From CAUZFZ01 sp963579025 (GTDB lineage Bacteria > Planctomycetota > Planctomycetia > Planctomycetales > Planctomycetaceae), in the NCBI GenBank assembly GCA_963579025.1, contig CAUZFZ010000025.1, positions 21,105 through 85,104 of the forward strand: a stretch of 64,000 nt of DNA, in the 5' to 3' direction. The first letter of the stretch is position 1, and each line of letters opens with the position of its first letter. The translations under genes were made by a program, and so were the position numbers. A model generated the notes under the pieces. The model had not been told where the DNA came from. It did not search any database and was given only the letters and a program-made list of their open reading frames with translations. Of the stretch, positions 52,468 through 62,011 are shown piece by piece.

Positions 52468-53020
52468 TGCTTGCCGCCCTGTTCAGAATGACTGCCGGTC
52501 CGGACGCTTTCGATGCGTTTTGTTCGCGTTCAGACCGTGCGAGTGAGTGATGGAATATTGGCGACAACTGCGTGCGGCTGGCCGGACAAAGCTGAGTCCA
52601 GGAGGGCCTGCTTCGCCCACATTACGCACTACCAGAAGAGCCGGGAGGACATTGATTGCGGCCAGAATCTCACCGATCAGACAGCAGGCGGCGAGTATAG
52701 GTCTCGCGGAATTCAGGCGTCAAGGAGCACCTGGGAGTCACCGCGCATGGCCACCGCAAGCTGTTTGACCAGGTTCGGCATTCTGTTTCGTGCGGAGGAA
52801 AATATCGACAAGTTCAAGGCACGCACAGGCGCGATATTTGGTCACACAACACAACGCCCAGTTGATTCCACAGCCGCTCAAGGGCGAAGTTCGTGTGTGG
52901 AGTCGCTCCCGACGGCAGCATTCAGTCGCTAGATTGGGACCCGGCTTGATTACTTCACCAGGCCTCGCAGGACCAGGGGTCCTGCCGATCGCCCTTCAAA
53001 CTGACGACAGGACAGCGGGC
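52468..53020. other. Divergent intergenic region, no gene seen
   Basis: It lies between the minus-strand YfgM-like operon and the plus-strand Hsp70 gene and should hold promoters for both. Open frames exist on the + strand but have no protein-like features. A GGACAGCGGGC stretch with AGGA about ten bases before ATG 53021 is the Hsp70 ribosome binding site. Confidence 0.5.
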
Positions 53021-54598
53021 ATGAAGTTTGAAGAAGGGTTCACAGTTGGCATTGATCTCGGCACGTCGTACTCGTCCATCGCTCGTCTGGATGACGAGGG
53101 CGATCCGCTGATCCTTGAAAACGCATCCGGCCGACCGATCACGCCATCGATTGTGATTCTGGGCGAAGAAGGTCGCGTGCTGGTGGGAGCGTCTCCCGAG
53201 CGAATCGCTGAGGAATCCGTTGATCGGGTCATCACCGGCATCAAGCGCGAAATGGGGAATCCTGCGTTTGAACGTGAGCACGAAGGCCGACGTCTGACGC
53301 CTGAGCTGATCTCGTCCATGATCCTGACCAAACTGCGGCAGGACGCCGAGGCGCATATCAAGCCGATCCGCAACGCGGTCATCACCGTCCCGTATTACTT
53401 CAACGAACCGAAGCGGCAGGCGACGCGGCACGCGGGACGCATTGCCGGGTTGAACGTGGTCGACATCATCAACGAACCGACCGCAGCCACGCTGGCCTTT
53501 GCATGGCAAAAGGGAGTGCTGGGTAATCCCGATTTACCCGACACGTCGCAACGCATCATGGTGTACGACCTGGGCGGCGGCACGTTCGATGTCACCCTGG
53601 TGGAGTACAGCCCGACACGATTTCAGGTTCTGGCCACGGACGGCGACACCATGCTGGGTGGTCTGGACTGGACGGAGCGAATGGCCAACTACGTCGCTCA
53701 ACAATTCGAAAAGCAGTTCGGTCTCGACCCGCGCAGCGAGCCGTCGGCCCGCAAGTCGTTGATGATTGAAGGTGAGGCGGCCAAACGTGAACTCAGCCTG
53801 TGGGGAAAATCGACGGTCCTGTTCGAGAGCCACGGTCAGACACTGGAACAGGAAATCAACCGCGAGAAATTTGAAGAACTGACTCTGGACCTGTTGCAGC
53901 GCACGCGCGACACGACGGAGTACGTCCTTGATCAGGCCAATGTCAAAGTCGGCGATCTGGACGAGGTCATCATGGTCGGCGGATCAACGTCGATGCCGGC
54001 GGTTGCGGCGATGCTCGAAGAGCTGACGGGACGCAAGCCGTCGCGCGATTTGAATCCACAAACTGCAGTCGCACAGGGCGCGGCCATTCACGCCGCCATT
54101 CTGGAATCGCAGCAATCCGAGGGCCGCGGACAGGCGGCCGAGGCGTTGCAGAGACGATTACGGTCCGTGACGACTCAGGACGTCAACTCACACTCGCTGG
54201 GAGTGGAAGTCGCCAGCCCAAAGGACCCCTCGAGCAGGAAGAACCACATCATGATCCCGCGGAATTCGTCGTTGCCGGCGCGCGCTCGGCAACGATTCGT
54301 CACGACCTCGAAGAACCCGCGATCGGTCCATGTCCGATTGATCGAAGGCGAAGCGTCGGACGTTGATTCCTGCACATTTATCGGCGATTTTCGACTTGTC
54401 GGACTGCCGGAAAACTTGCCCAAGGGATCGCCGGTCGAGCTGCATTACGCCTACGACGACCGCGGCCATATCCACGTCATGCTGAAAGAGCTGTCGAGCC
54501 AGACGGCCGCCCAGGTCGAAATCGCCTGGAGTCACGGCATGGACGACAACACCATCGACGCGCTGGCTAACCTGGCGCGTGCTTATCGGATTGAGTAA
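53021..54598 (+). CDS. Short Hsp70/DnaK-family ATPase without a full lid
   Basis: The start is ATG 53021; the frame is open upstream to 52790 but that part has no Hsp70 resemblance. The 525-residue product has the ATPase motifs FTVGIDLGTSYSSIARLDD (phosphate 1), NAVITVPYYFNEPKRQATR, RIMVYDLGGGTFDVTLVEYS (phosphate 2) and DEVIMVGGSTSMPAVAAML (adenosine). The C-terminal ~120 residues are beta-rich, with NSHSLGVEVASP and MIPRNSSLPARARQRF, like the substrate domain. Canonical DnaK is ~640 residues; the helical lid and the EEVD-like tail are missing. It is an Hsp70-like protein of unknown clients, convergent with the sensor kinase gene. Confidence 0.88.
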   Translation: MKFEEGFTVGIDLGTSYSSIARLDDEGDPLILENASGRPITPSIVILGEEGRVLVGASPERIAEESVDRVITGIKREMGNPAFEREHEGRRLTPELISSMILTKLRQDAEAHIKPIRNAVITVPYYFNEPKRQATRHAGRIAGLNVVDIINEPTAATLAFAWQKGVLGNPDLPDTSQRIMVYDLGGGTFDVTLVEYSPTRFQVLATDGDTMLGGLDWTERMANYVAQQFEKQFGLDPRSEPSARKSLMIEGEAAKRELSLWGKSTVLFESHGQTLEQEINREKFEELTLDLLQRTRDTTEYVLDQANVKVGDLDEVIMVGGSTSMPAVAAMLEELTGRKPSRDLNPQTAVAQGAAIHAAILESQQSEGRGQAAEALQRRLRSVTTQDVNSHSLGVEVASPKDPSSRKNHIMIPRNSSLPARARQRFVTTSKNPRSVHVRLIEGEASDVDSCTFIGDFRLVGLPENLPKGSPVELHYAYDDRGHIHVMLKELSSQTAAQVEIAWSHGMDDNTIDALANLARAYRIE

Positions 54599-54638
54599 TT
54601 CACCAGGTGGTGAGTGCCTGTCTGCAGCGGCACGGCAG

Positions 54639-56984
54639 CTACTCACCGACAGATTCCTGGACAACGACGATCCAGCCGGTGTCTTCGATCAGGCCGGACG
54701 AGTGGGCGTCTTCGCGGACATCGCGGGCTCGGCGAAAGATGATCGGTTCACTTGCCGCGATCCACTGGCCTTCCGTGCCCAGGTAATCCGTGTGCTCTTT
54801 GAGGATTGAGCCGCGGGCGGTCAGCGGCTGGCTGCCAGATAACTGCTCGTGCTGCAGGCGTCGCACTCCGCGAAGTTCGATCAATTCCTTCAGTACGCTT
54901 TCCGGGACGCTGCGTGTCTGGTCGGACAGCGACTGCCCCTGCTGGTCCATCCATTCGTCGCTGCCCGTGCGTGAATCGTGCAGCACTGTGCCACGGTCAC
55001 CCAGAGCGCTGGCGCCCGTATCCACCAGCAGCACGACCCTGCCTCCGCCCATACGGGCGTTGAGGACCTCGAAGTCGCCCAGACTTTGCGACATGGCGAG
55101 AATGCCGATGACTTCGCGTCGAGGTCCGCCAGCAACTGGATTCTCGACCTCTGCCCAGACCGGGACGGATAGAGCCACCATCCACTGTCCGTTCGAGCGG
55201 CTGCGAAACACGATGGATCGATAGGGAGTCGTAATCGGCGGCAACGGCTCCTGGCGGATGGTTTCTGGATCGAGGTCCTGACCTTTGCCGTGAAAGTAAT
55301 CACGATAGCCAAAGAAAGTTCCCAGCGAGCTGGCCCAGGGAGTCCGTCCCGCCTGTCGACCGTCCCGCAGATTGACGAACCAACTGGTCGATCTGGCTGG
55401 CCCACCGTCTTCGGATGTCGCCGCGCGATGATTACTCAGCCACAGTTGCAACTGCGGATCACCTTCCTCCGCCTGCGGAGTGTTCGCTGCGTTCAGACGC
55501 CGAATCATCTGGACCAGTTCAGGCTCGGTTGCCGCCTTCTGCAAAATCAACCACCGCAACTGCAGATCGCGACCGACGGTCCTTGCAATGAACTGCGCAG
55601 AAAGTTGCAGGCTTTCCACATGCGCCGTGTGCGCTGTGAGGTGCGCGGCACGTTCGCGCTGAGCCGCCTGCTGTTGAGTGATGGCCGCTCCGGAGACCAC
55701 CAGCGAAATGATCAGCAGGGCGCCGACGGCCGACAGGATCCAGCCCATGTGTCGGCGGGAGTGACGTGAGAATCGCTCACGCCAGTTTTCCTCGCGTGCC
55801 TGAACTGGTTCGTCCGCCAGCCAGCGTTCCAGATCATCAGCCAGCTCAAGTGCGGTGAAATACCGATCCTGCGGCTGCAGCGCCATGGCTTTCAGGCAGA
55901 CCGATTCCAGAGCAACCGGAATGTCGTCGTTGACGGTACGCGGAGGATCGAATGAACCATATCGGGCTTTGGTCAGTGTCTCGCGGGCAGAATCGCCCAT
56001 GAAGGGCGCTCGCCCGGTCAGCAGTTTGTAGAGCGTTGCTCCCAGAGCGTAGATGTCACTGGCGGGTGCCAGATTCGTGACTCCCTCGGCCTGCTCGGGG
56101 CTCATGAACGCGGGCGTGCCAACGGGACCACCGGTCGAACCGCCGGAACTGTTGCCGGAACCGCTTCCGGGCATCAGTGTCTGCTCGCCGCTGGCGCGAG
56201 CGGTATCGTCGCGATCAATTGCCATGGCCAGACCCCAGTCGACCACCAGCGTGTCGCCGTACTTGCCCAGCATGACATTGTCGGGCTTGATGTCCCGGTG
56301 CAGGATGCCTCGGTTGTGCGCGTACGCAATCGTCTGGCAGACCGTGACGAAACGGGTCATCAAAGAGCGAAACTCGACGGCCCGTTCTTTTTCAAACAGG
56401 CCAGCAGGTTCTGTCTTCGCTCCGATTGCCTGCGTCCGAGATGCATGGAGCTTCGCGATCCGCTGGTCCAGTGATTCACCTTGAATGAACCGCATGGCGT
56501 AGCACAGACGACCGTCAGGGGTTTCTCCGAATCCGTACACCGGTACGACGCCGGGATGGTCCAGTCGCGCAGTGACCTCGGCTTCCATCTGAAACTGATC
56601 GCGGCAGAGTTTTCGGTCGCGGTGTTTGGGCCGAATGAACTTCAGGACCACGTCACGTTGAAGTTCGCCGTCATCCGCGATGTAGATTTCGCCCAGCCCG
56701 CCTCGGGCGTGAAAGCGCAGTTTGCTGTAATGCTGCGGCAGACGCAGAGCTCCACGTTGCCCGTCATTGTCTTCGTCAGATTCCATGACGGTCATCATCC
56801 CAGTGATGCCAGAAGCAGTCGCTGCTTCTTCACCGGACTGATTCAGTTCACTGATCCGCCGCTCCACCTCGTCGAGCAGTTCGGGACAGGTCGCGCACAG
56901 GTCTTCCGCGGGCACGTACTGACCCTGCTCAAGCAACTCGCCCCATTGCGCCACAAGCTCTTCGATGCGCTCGAGTGTTGACAT
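54639..56984 (-). CDS. Membrane Ser/Thr kinase with extracytoplasmic sensor domain (DWG variant)
   Basis: Start taken at ATG 56984 (MSTLERIEELVAQWG) with GGAGG four bases upstream; a start at 57038 is less likely. The 781-residue product has an N-terminal segment, then a kinase domain: Gly loop ARGGLGEIY (93-101), VVLKFIRP Lys115, LHRDIKPDNVML (HRD 229-231) and DWG at 249-251 in place of DFG. GTPAFMSPEQAEG and DIYALGATLYKLLTGRAPF follow. A transmembrane helix lies near 430-450. The outer ~330 residues contain RTVGRDLQLRWLILQKAA, FFGYRDYFHGKG and VIGILAMSQSLGDFE, resembling PDC/Cache-type ligand sensors. Confidence 0.88.
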   Translation of the reverse strand: MSTLERIEELVAQWGELLEQGQYVPAEDLCATCPELLDEVERRISELNQSGEEAATASGITGMMTVMESDEDNDGQRGALRLPQHYSKLRFHARGGLGEIYIADDGELQRDVVLKFIRPKHRDRKLCRDQFQMEAEVTARLDHPGVVPVYGFGETPDGRLCYAMRFIQGESLDQRIAKLHASRTQAIGAKTEPAGLFEKERAVEFRSLMTRFVTVCQTIAYAHNRGILHRDIKPDNVMLGKYGDTLVVDWGLAMAIDRDDTARASGEQTLMPGSGSGNSSGGSTGGPVGTPAFMSPEQAEGVTNLAPASDIYALGATLYKLLTGRAPFMGDSARETLTKARYGSFDPPRTVNDDIPVALESVCLKAMALQPQDRYFTALELADDLERWLADEPVQAREENWRERFSRHSRRHMGWILSAVGALLIISLVVSGAAITQQQAAQRERAAHLTAHTAHVESLQLSAQFIARTVGRDLQLRWLILQKAATEPELVQMIRRLNAANTPQAEEGDPQLQLWLSNHRAATSEDGGPARSTSWFVNLRDGRQAGRTPWASSLGTFFGYRDYFHGKGQDLDPETIRQEPLPPITTPYRSIVFRSRSNGQWMVALSVPVWAEVENPVAGGPRREVIGILAMSQSLGDFEVLNARMGGGRVVLLVDTGASALGDRGTVLHDSRTGSDEWMDQQGQSLSDQTRSVPESVLKELIELRGVRRLQHEQLSGSQPLTARGSILKEHTDYLGTEGQWIAASEPIIFRRARDVREDAHSSGLIEDTGWIVVVQESVGE

Positions 56985-57729
56985 CCGACCTCCATCAGTC
57001 AATTGGTTCGAATCGGCAGGTCGCTCCGGGACCGGCATGTCCTGCTTTGGTCACGTTGGCCCGCCGTCGCCAGGCTCTGTGTCATCGCGGCCCGATGTCA
57101 CAAGGATTGTACCGTGAGATCAGGACCGATGACCCATGTCCAGACCCTGCGTGTCCTGACCGGCCGGATTCGCGGGCCGCGGCTCAGTGCACGACGCGGG
57201 AATGTCCGGAATGGCGTGCAGTTCCACTTCACACTGATGGGTGCATCCGAGCTGACTGCGTTCTGCACGCTGCGGCGTGCAGAACGCCATTGCAGATTGA
57301 TACGTTTGACGCCGCCGATCGACGCACTCGCGTTGCGTTGAAACAACTCGTGATGCGACTGGACAACAGCCCCAGCTGCCCCAGACCACTCCGAGTCCAT
57401 TTTTGTGTTGGTCACCGCATCGATGGCTTGTTCCGATGCGCATGCCATCCTTCACGCGGACATCGTTCGCGATTGGCCCTGAGCAGCGCTGCCAGACCGA
57501 CACCTGCGATCGGACAACAGTCACGCGTTCGCATTTGTCAGGTGACGCCGCCTGTATGAACTCTCCGGCCGCGGGCAGACCTCAGCACGACCCGCGTTAA
57601 GTGACACGCTGGATTCTGGTGGAACATGTTCCATTCGCGTCTGCACGCCGAGCCCGTCGATGCGCTTTTTATGACCCAGGCTTTTCAATTGGTGAAGACC
57701 TTCCAACGGACACCTTGGAAGGCGACAGC
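56985..57729. other. Intergenic region with a strong 13-bp hairpin
   Basis: No gene is recognised over about 745 bases; open frames on both strands lack protein-like features. The region separates the divergent kinase and ParB-like genes and should hold their promoters. The only clear structure is the hairpin at 57258-57287. Confidence 0.45.
57258..57287. repeat. Perfect 13-bp hairpin with TGCG loop
   Basis: GCGTTCTGCACGC (57258-57270), loop TGCG (57271-57274), then the exact inverse GCGTGCAGAACGC (57275-57287). It is too far from any stop codon to be an obvious terminator and lies inside a divergent promoter region. It could be a regulator site, an RNA element or a decayed repeat. Confidence 0.6.
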
Positions 57730-58239
57730 ATGTCCCGCGACAAAGACTCGAAGAAACGACGCAAGCAGAAGAAAAAGAACAAGGCGAAGAAGAAGTGTCC
57801 GCACTGCAGCTCCGGTCCGGAGACATTTCGGTTCATGCAGGACATCTTCAACTTTGATGTCGATCTGGCTCGCGAGATTGTTAACGACGGTCGCGAGCCG
57901 ACTGAACTTGATCACGACGATGTCGAATACAGCGTCGATATCTGCCGGATTTACCCCGAACACGTCAAACACGTGAATCCGGAATACCCGGGCATTGTGG
58001 CTCATTACTGGTATCCGGAGCCCGACGGCACGGTGCTGCATGGCCACGTTGTGATCGACGGACACCACAGAGCGGCGCGATGCCTCAAGGACGGACTTCC
58101 GTACCGTGTCCACATCCTCTCGGAAGACGAAAGTCGCCGCGTGGTGATCACCGGTCCGGATATCGATTCGATTCTGGCCGACCTCGAAACCGGCAGTATC
58201 GGTGTCGAACAGAGGGAACCGGCCGGGGTTGGTTGCTGA
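57730..58239 (+). CDS. ParB-like-fold small protein with Lys-rich N-terminus
   Basis: Start taken at ATG 57730 with GGAAGG eight bases upstream; the frame is open further upstream without protein-like sequence. The 169-residue product starts with a very basic stretch (SKKRRKQKKKNKAKKK) followed by CPHC. In the middle a segment VLHGHVVIDGHHRAARCLKD resembles the ParB/sulfiredoxin core GxHRxxA, followed by GLPYRVHILSEDESRRVV. Its function is not known. It lies 30 bases upstream of the PqqD-M50-HlyD fusion gene and is likely co-transcribed. Confidence 0.7.
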   Translation: MSRDKDSKKRRKQKKKNKAKKKCPHCSSGPETFRFMQDIFNFDVDLAREIVNDGREPTELDHDDVEYSVDICRIYPEHVKHVNPEYPGIVAHYWYPEPDGTVLHGHVVIDGHHRAARCLKDGLPYRVHILSEDESRRVVITGPDIDSILADLETGSIGVEQREPAGVGC

Positions 58240-58269
58240 TTCCGGCAGGACAACTGTCATTAAACGGGC

Positions 58270-60729
58270 ATGGCCTCCGTGACTCAGAGCACGACACTTC
58301 CGGCACGTCGGGATGACCTGGTCATCCCGCAAATTTCTGATGACGAAGTCGTCATCAAGCTACCGTCGCGCCGTGAGTACTTCAGCGTCGGGCCGGAAGA
58401 GTATTTCCTGCTCCAACGGCTCAACGGGTCGGCAACAGCGGACGATCTGTGCAGCGCGTTCGAACAGGAGTACGGCGAAGCGCTGACGGATCGCGATATC
58501 GACGACTTTCTGGAAATCGTGCGGTCGCGGGGACTGCTGGAAGATGCGGCCAGCGAGACGGAGGAGAAGTCCGGCAAGCAGAAGAAGCCGGACCGACCCG
58601 CACCTATCGATGACGACGACGAAGATGATGAGCTGTCCGGCAAGAAGCCGAATGTCCTTTTCTACCGGATCCCGTTGTTTGATCCGCACAGCCTGTTCTG
58701 CTGGCTGGAACCGAAGATTCGGTGGGTCTGGACGCGGTCGTTTCTGGTTGTCTCGACACTGGCAATTCTGTTTGCGGCGACGATCGTCTGCTCGAACGGT
58801 GAAGCGTTCGCGTCGTCGTTCTCCAGCGCCATGCGCTGGGAGACGATTGCTATTGTCTGGGCGACGATCATCTTTGCGACTGTGTTACATGAATTTGCAC
58901 ACGGGCTGACTTGTCGGCATTACGGGGGCGAAGTGCACGACACGGGTGTGCTCTTCATGTTTTTCATCCCGTGTCTGTACTGCAACGTGTCGGACGCGTG
59001 GCTGATTCCGGAGCGGCGTCGGCGGTTGTGGATCACAGCCGCGGGCGGGTACTGCGATCTGTGTCTGTGGGCTGCCGCCGTCTTTGTGTGGCGGATTACG
59101 GTTCAGGATTGCTTCGTCAATCATCTGGCGTTCGTCATTCAGGCGATCTGCGGCGGTCGCGGGTTTCTCAACTTCAACCCACTGTTGCGACTGGATGGCT
59201 ACTACATCGTCAGCGACTGGTTGACGATTCCCAACCTGCGCAAGCGAGCCCACAACTACTGGATGGAGCATCTGCGCTGGCTGTTATGGGGAGCGGAGCA
59301 CCCGAAACCACAGCCTCGATCCCGAGCGCTGCTGACCTACGGAATTCTGAGCTGGTGCTTTGCGATCTTCTTCCTCGACCTGATCTTCCTGCGACTTCTG
59401 AAATACGTGGGCGACGAGTTCGGGGTCGTTGGTACGGCGTTTCTGTGTCTGCTGCTGGGGTTTGCTCTGCGGCGTGTCTTCAAGGGACTCTTCAAAAGTG
59501 AGTTTGCGACCATGATCAAAGAACGCAAAACCAGAACGCTGATGTGGGTGACTGGCCTGGCTGCGGTGGTACTGGTGCCGTTCGTGATTCCCGTCCCGCA
59601 TTATGCGGCCGGTAACTTTGAGGTGCGGCCCGCAAAACGATTCGAAGTACCCGCCCCGGTCACGGGCTTTATCGCCAGAATCCACGTCGAGGAAGGTGCC
59701 GTTGTCTCGGCGGGCGACACGCTCGTTGAGTTGACGTCGCCGGACCTCGATTCCCGAATCTCTACGAAACAGTCCGAGTTACTTGAATCTCAGGCGAGTC
59801 TCGCGCAGTTGAACCTGGGCACTCGTCCGGAAGTGATCGTCGAACTGCGTAAGCGGATTGACCGCCTGACTTCGTGGCGCGAGCAGGGACAGGTCGACGT
59901 CGAGCACGCCCGACACGAACTGAAGCAGCAGATCGTTGTCGACAAGCACCGCATCTCGCAGACAAGGCTGCAGATTGAAGCGGCCCGCAAGTCGCTGCAG
60001 CGTTCCGAGTGGCTGTATCGACAAGGTGCACTCGCCTGCGCGCAGCTTCAATCACAGCGTACATCGTTGCAGCTCGTGGAAGGCCGGCTCCTGCAGTCCC
60101 AGGCCCAACTGGAAGCCAGACAACTGACTGAAACCCGTGGTGCCGAAGACGATCTGTCCCGTCGTGAGCAGACGCTGGCCGACGTTCAGTCACAGTTGAC
60201 GCTGTTGCTGGCCGGGACTCGCCCGGAAGTTATTGCGGCTGAAGACGCACGGAGGGAACGGTTGCTGAAGGAACTCGACTACCTGCAATCGCAGAAGGAA
60301 CAACTGATCGTGCGGGCTCCGGCGAGTGGAGTCATTGCCACGCCGCGCTTCCGCGAAAAGGCCGGACTGCTCGGCGCTCTGGGAACACCCATCTGCGTCA
60401 TCGAGGATGGTTCCCTGACGCGTGTGGAGCTGGCGGTGGCAGAGGATCAGACGGTCGGTATCCGCCCTGGTCAGAAGGTAATTCTGAAGGCCCGTGCTCT
60501 GCCGCTCACGACCATCAACGCGACTGTCGAACGAGTGGCACCTGCAACAGTCAAACTACCGGAAACACAGACCAACGTGCTGATCATTCACTGCAGTTTG
60601 GCAGATGGGGAGCAGCAACTCAGTTCCGGCATGACGGGATTCGGACGTGTCGTTCGCGGCTCAAGAACGTTCGGTGTCTCGATCGCATCCACAATGCTCA
60701 GTTACGTCCGCACCGAGTTCTGGTGGTAA
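58270..60729 (+). CDS. Fusion of PqqD-like domain, M50 site-2-type protease and HlyD-like adaptor
   Basis: This 819-residue protein has three parts. Residues ~28-92 (IKLPSRREYFSVGPEEYFLL...TDRDIDDFLEIVRSRGLLED) look like a PqqD/RRE-type winged helix. Residues ~125-435 form a multi-pass M50 membrane protease: LHEFAHGLTCRHYGGE (HEFAH, His207-Glu208-His211) and NFNPLLRLDGYYIVSDW (Asp309). From ~440 a HlyD/biotin-lipoyl adaptor follows (FEVPAPVTGFIARIHVEEGA), with a long coiled coil (~500-685) and a second half of the barrel (LIVRAPASGVIATPRF). The PqqD part suggests recognition of a peptide or leader, the M50 part its cleavage, and the HlyD part its passage across the periplasm. The convergent TolC-family gene would complete an export route but is broken. 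Confidence 0.88.
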   Translation: MASVTQSTTLPARRDDLVIPQISDDEVVIKLPSRREYFSVGPEEYFLLQRLNGSATADDLCSAFEQEYGEALTDRDIDDFLEIVRSRGLLEDAASETEEKSGKQKKPDRPAPIDDDDEDDELSGKKPNVLFYRIPLFDPHSLFCWLEPKIRWVWTRSFLVVSTLAILFAATIVCSNGEAFASSFSSAMRWETIAIVWATIIFATVLHEFAHGLTCRHYGGEVHDTGVLFMFFIPCLYCNVSDAWLIPERRRRLWITAAGGYCDLCLWAAAVFVWRITVQDCFVNHLAFVIQAICGGRGFLNFNPLLRLDGYYIVSDWLTIPNLRKRAHNYWMEHLRWLLWGAEHPKPQPRSRALLTYGILSWCFAIFFLDLIFLRLLKYVGDEFGVVGTAFLCLLLGFALRRVFKGLFKSEFATMIKERKTRTLMWVTGLAAVVLVPFVIPVPHYAAGNFEVRPAKRFEVPAPVTGFIARIHVEEGAVVSAGDTLVELTSPDLDSRISTKQSELLESQASLAQLNLGTRPEVIVELRKRIDRLTSWREQGQVDVEHARHELKQQIVVDKHRISQTRLQIEAARKSLQRSEWLYRQGALACAQLQSQRTSLQLVEGRLLQSQAQLEARQLTETRGAEDDLSRREQTLADVQSQLTLLLAGTRPEVIAAEDARRERLLKELDYLQSQKEQLIVRAPASGVIATPRFREKAGLLGALGTPICVIEDGSLTRVELAVAEDQTVGIRPGQKVILKARALPLTTINATVERVAPATVKLPETQTNVLIIHCSLADGEQQLSSGMTGFGRVVRGSRTFGVSIASTMLSYVRTEFWW

Positions 60730-60746
60730 CAGCCACGACGCGCGAC

Positions 60747-60885
60747 TTTTGAAGTTGCACACTTTTTGCCCCCTCTCCCCCGAAACATTGGCGCGGTCGA
60801 CTGGTTTTTGCAGCAGAGCCCTGGATCGCCAATGTTTTGGGGGAGAGGGCTGGGGAGAGGGGGCTAAGAGTGTGCAACTTCAAAA
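60747..60885. repeat. Large inverted repeat (hairpin) between convergent genes
   Basis: TTTTGAAGTTGCACACT (60747-60763) is perfectly inverted at 60869-60885. An inner pair AAACATTGGCG (60783-60793) and CGCCAATGTTT (60827-60837) is also perfect, with C- and G-rich runs between that can also pair. The whole forms a ~140-base hairpin between the fusion gene and the TolC remnant; it may act as a two-way terminator or be a MITE-like element. Confidence 0.7.
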
Positions 60886-60914
60886 CGCGCGACCCATCTG
60901 GCATCACGACTCAG

Positions 60915-62011
60915 TCAATTCGGGAATTGCTTCGAGCGTGGGAGAATGTTCGCGTGTCCCGGCGATAACAGCCCATCCGTCTGAGAATGCCCGTGGTTGA
61001 CTGGTGTCGCGGGCTGGGCTGTCATCGACACCGGTGGTGCAGACGATGTTGCCCATTGAGCCGTTGGCGCAACGGGCGTTGCTGACACGTAGCCGGGAAT
61101 CCTGGATTGCGCGGGATTCTGCGGCACAAAAGTTGTTCCCTGGAGCTGGATGCTCCATCGCTCCAGATTCGACCCCTGTTCTTCCGCAAGTCGGGCGAGC
61201 AGAATGTTGTATTGCCTGAGTGAGCGGCCGGCTCCGGAAACAGCACGCACATGTGCGTCGATTGCCGACTGAAAGTCACGCAGCGCGAGCAGCAGCCAGT
61301 CCTGTCTCTCACCCGCGTCCGGAGGGTTGGCATAGCGGACCCGAGCCACTCGCAGCCATTGCGCAGTGTGCTCCAGTTGGCGATGACTGCTCTCGTACTG
61401 ACGGCACGCACTGACCACTTCCGAAGTCAGTTCTGCCAGATCAAAGACGACTTGTTTCTCGTAGGCGGCCAGGACAGCCCGGTCTCGCATCAGCCGCACA
61501 GAACTCACTTCGCGATCAGACTTCGCGGTGCGGTTGCCCAGTGGCACATCGAACGTCATGCCGACGGTCCAGTCTTCAAAATCGAAGCCACCAACTGATC
61601 AAACGCGCGATCCGCGCGATCGCTTAACCCGGCCACCCGATACGCGGCCGAGACGTTCAGTTCTGGTTTCACGCGATTCTGAGCCACCAGGAGTTGCTGT
61701 TCCCGTATCTGCAATCCGAGTCGACGCTGGTTCAAGTCCGGACGTTCCTGCAGAGCGACGGTGACGACGTCATCGAAAGCCGGTGGCGTCTGTCGGGGCG
61801 CATCGGCCGGCAGAAGTTCGTTGTCGTCTCGAGCATCAAGACCGATCAACTGCCGCAACTGGAATTCACGACGGCGAGCGTCAAGCCATGCGTCCAGATA
61901 CTGCTGGCGGAGCTGCTCCAGTTTGACTTCCGCCCGGGCAACGTCGCTGTAGATCGACTGTTCCGCCTGCATCCGCAGCGTTTCGATGCGCACGCCTTCT
62001 TCCGCCAGTGG
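60915..62011 (-). pseudogene. TolC-family outer membrane efflux protein, 5'-truncated and frameshifted
   Basis: Two minus-strand frames share one protein. The first (to 61556) reads LAEEGVRIETLRMQAEQSIY...AEVKLEQLRQQYLDAWLD and PELNVSAAYRVAGLS, typical TolC coiled-coil and strand segments, then breaks near 61588. The second frame resumes with GFDFEDWTVGMTFDVPLGNRT and continues ARVRYANPPDAGERQDWLLL to a stop at 60915. One extra G at the break would rejoin them. Upstream of LAEEG an in-frame TAA at 62012 and no homologous N-terminal ~180 residues are seen, so the gene is also 5'-truncated. It was probably the outer-membrane partner of the HlyD-type fusion gene. Confidence 0.75.
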
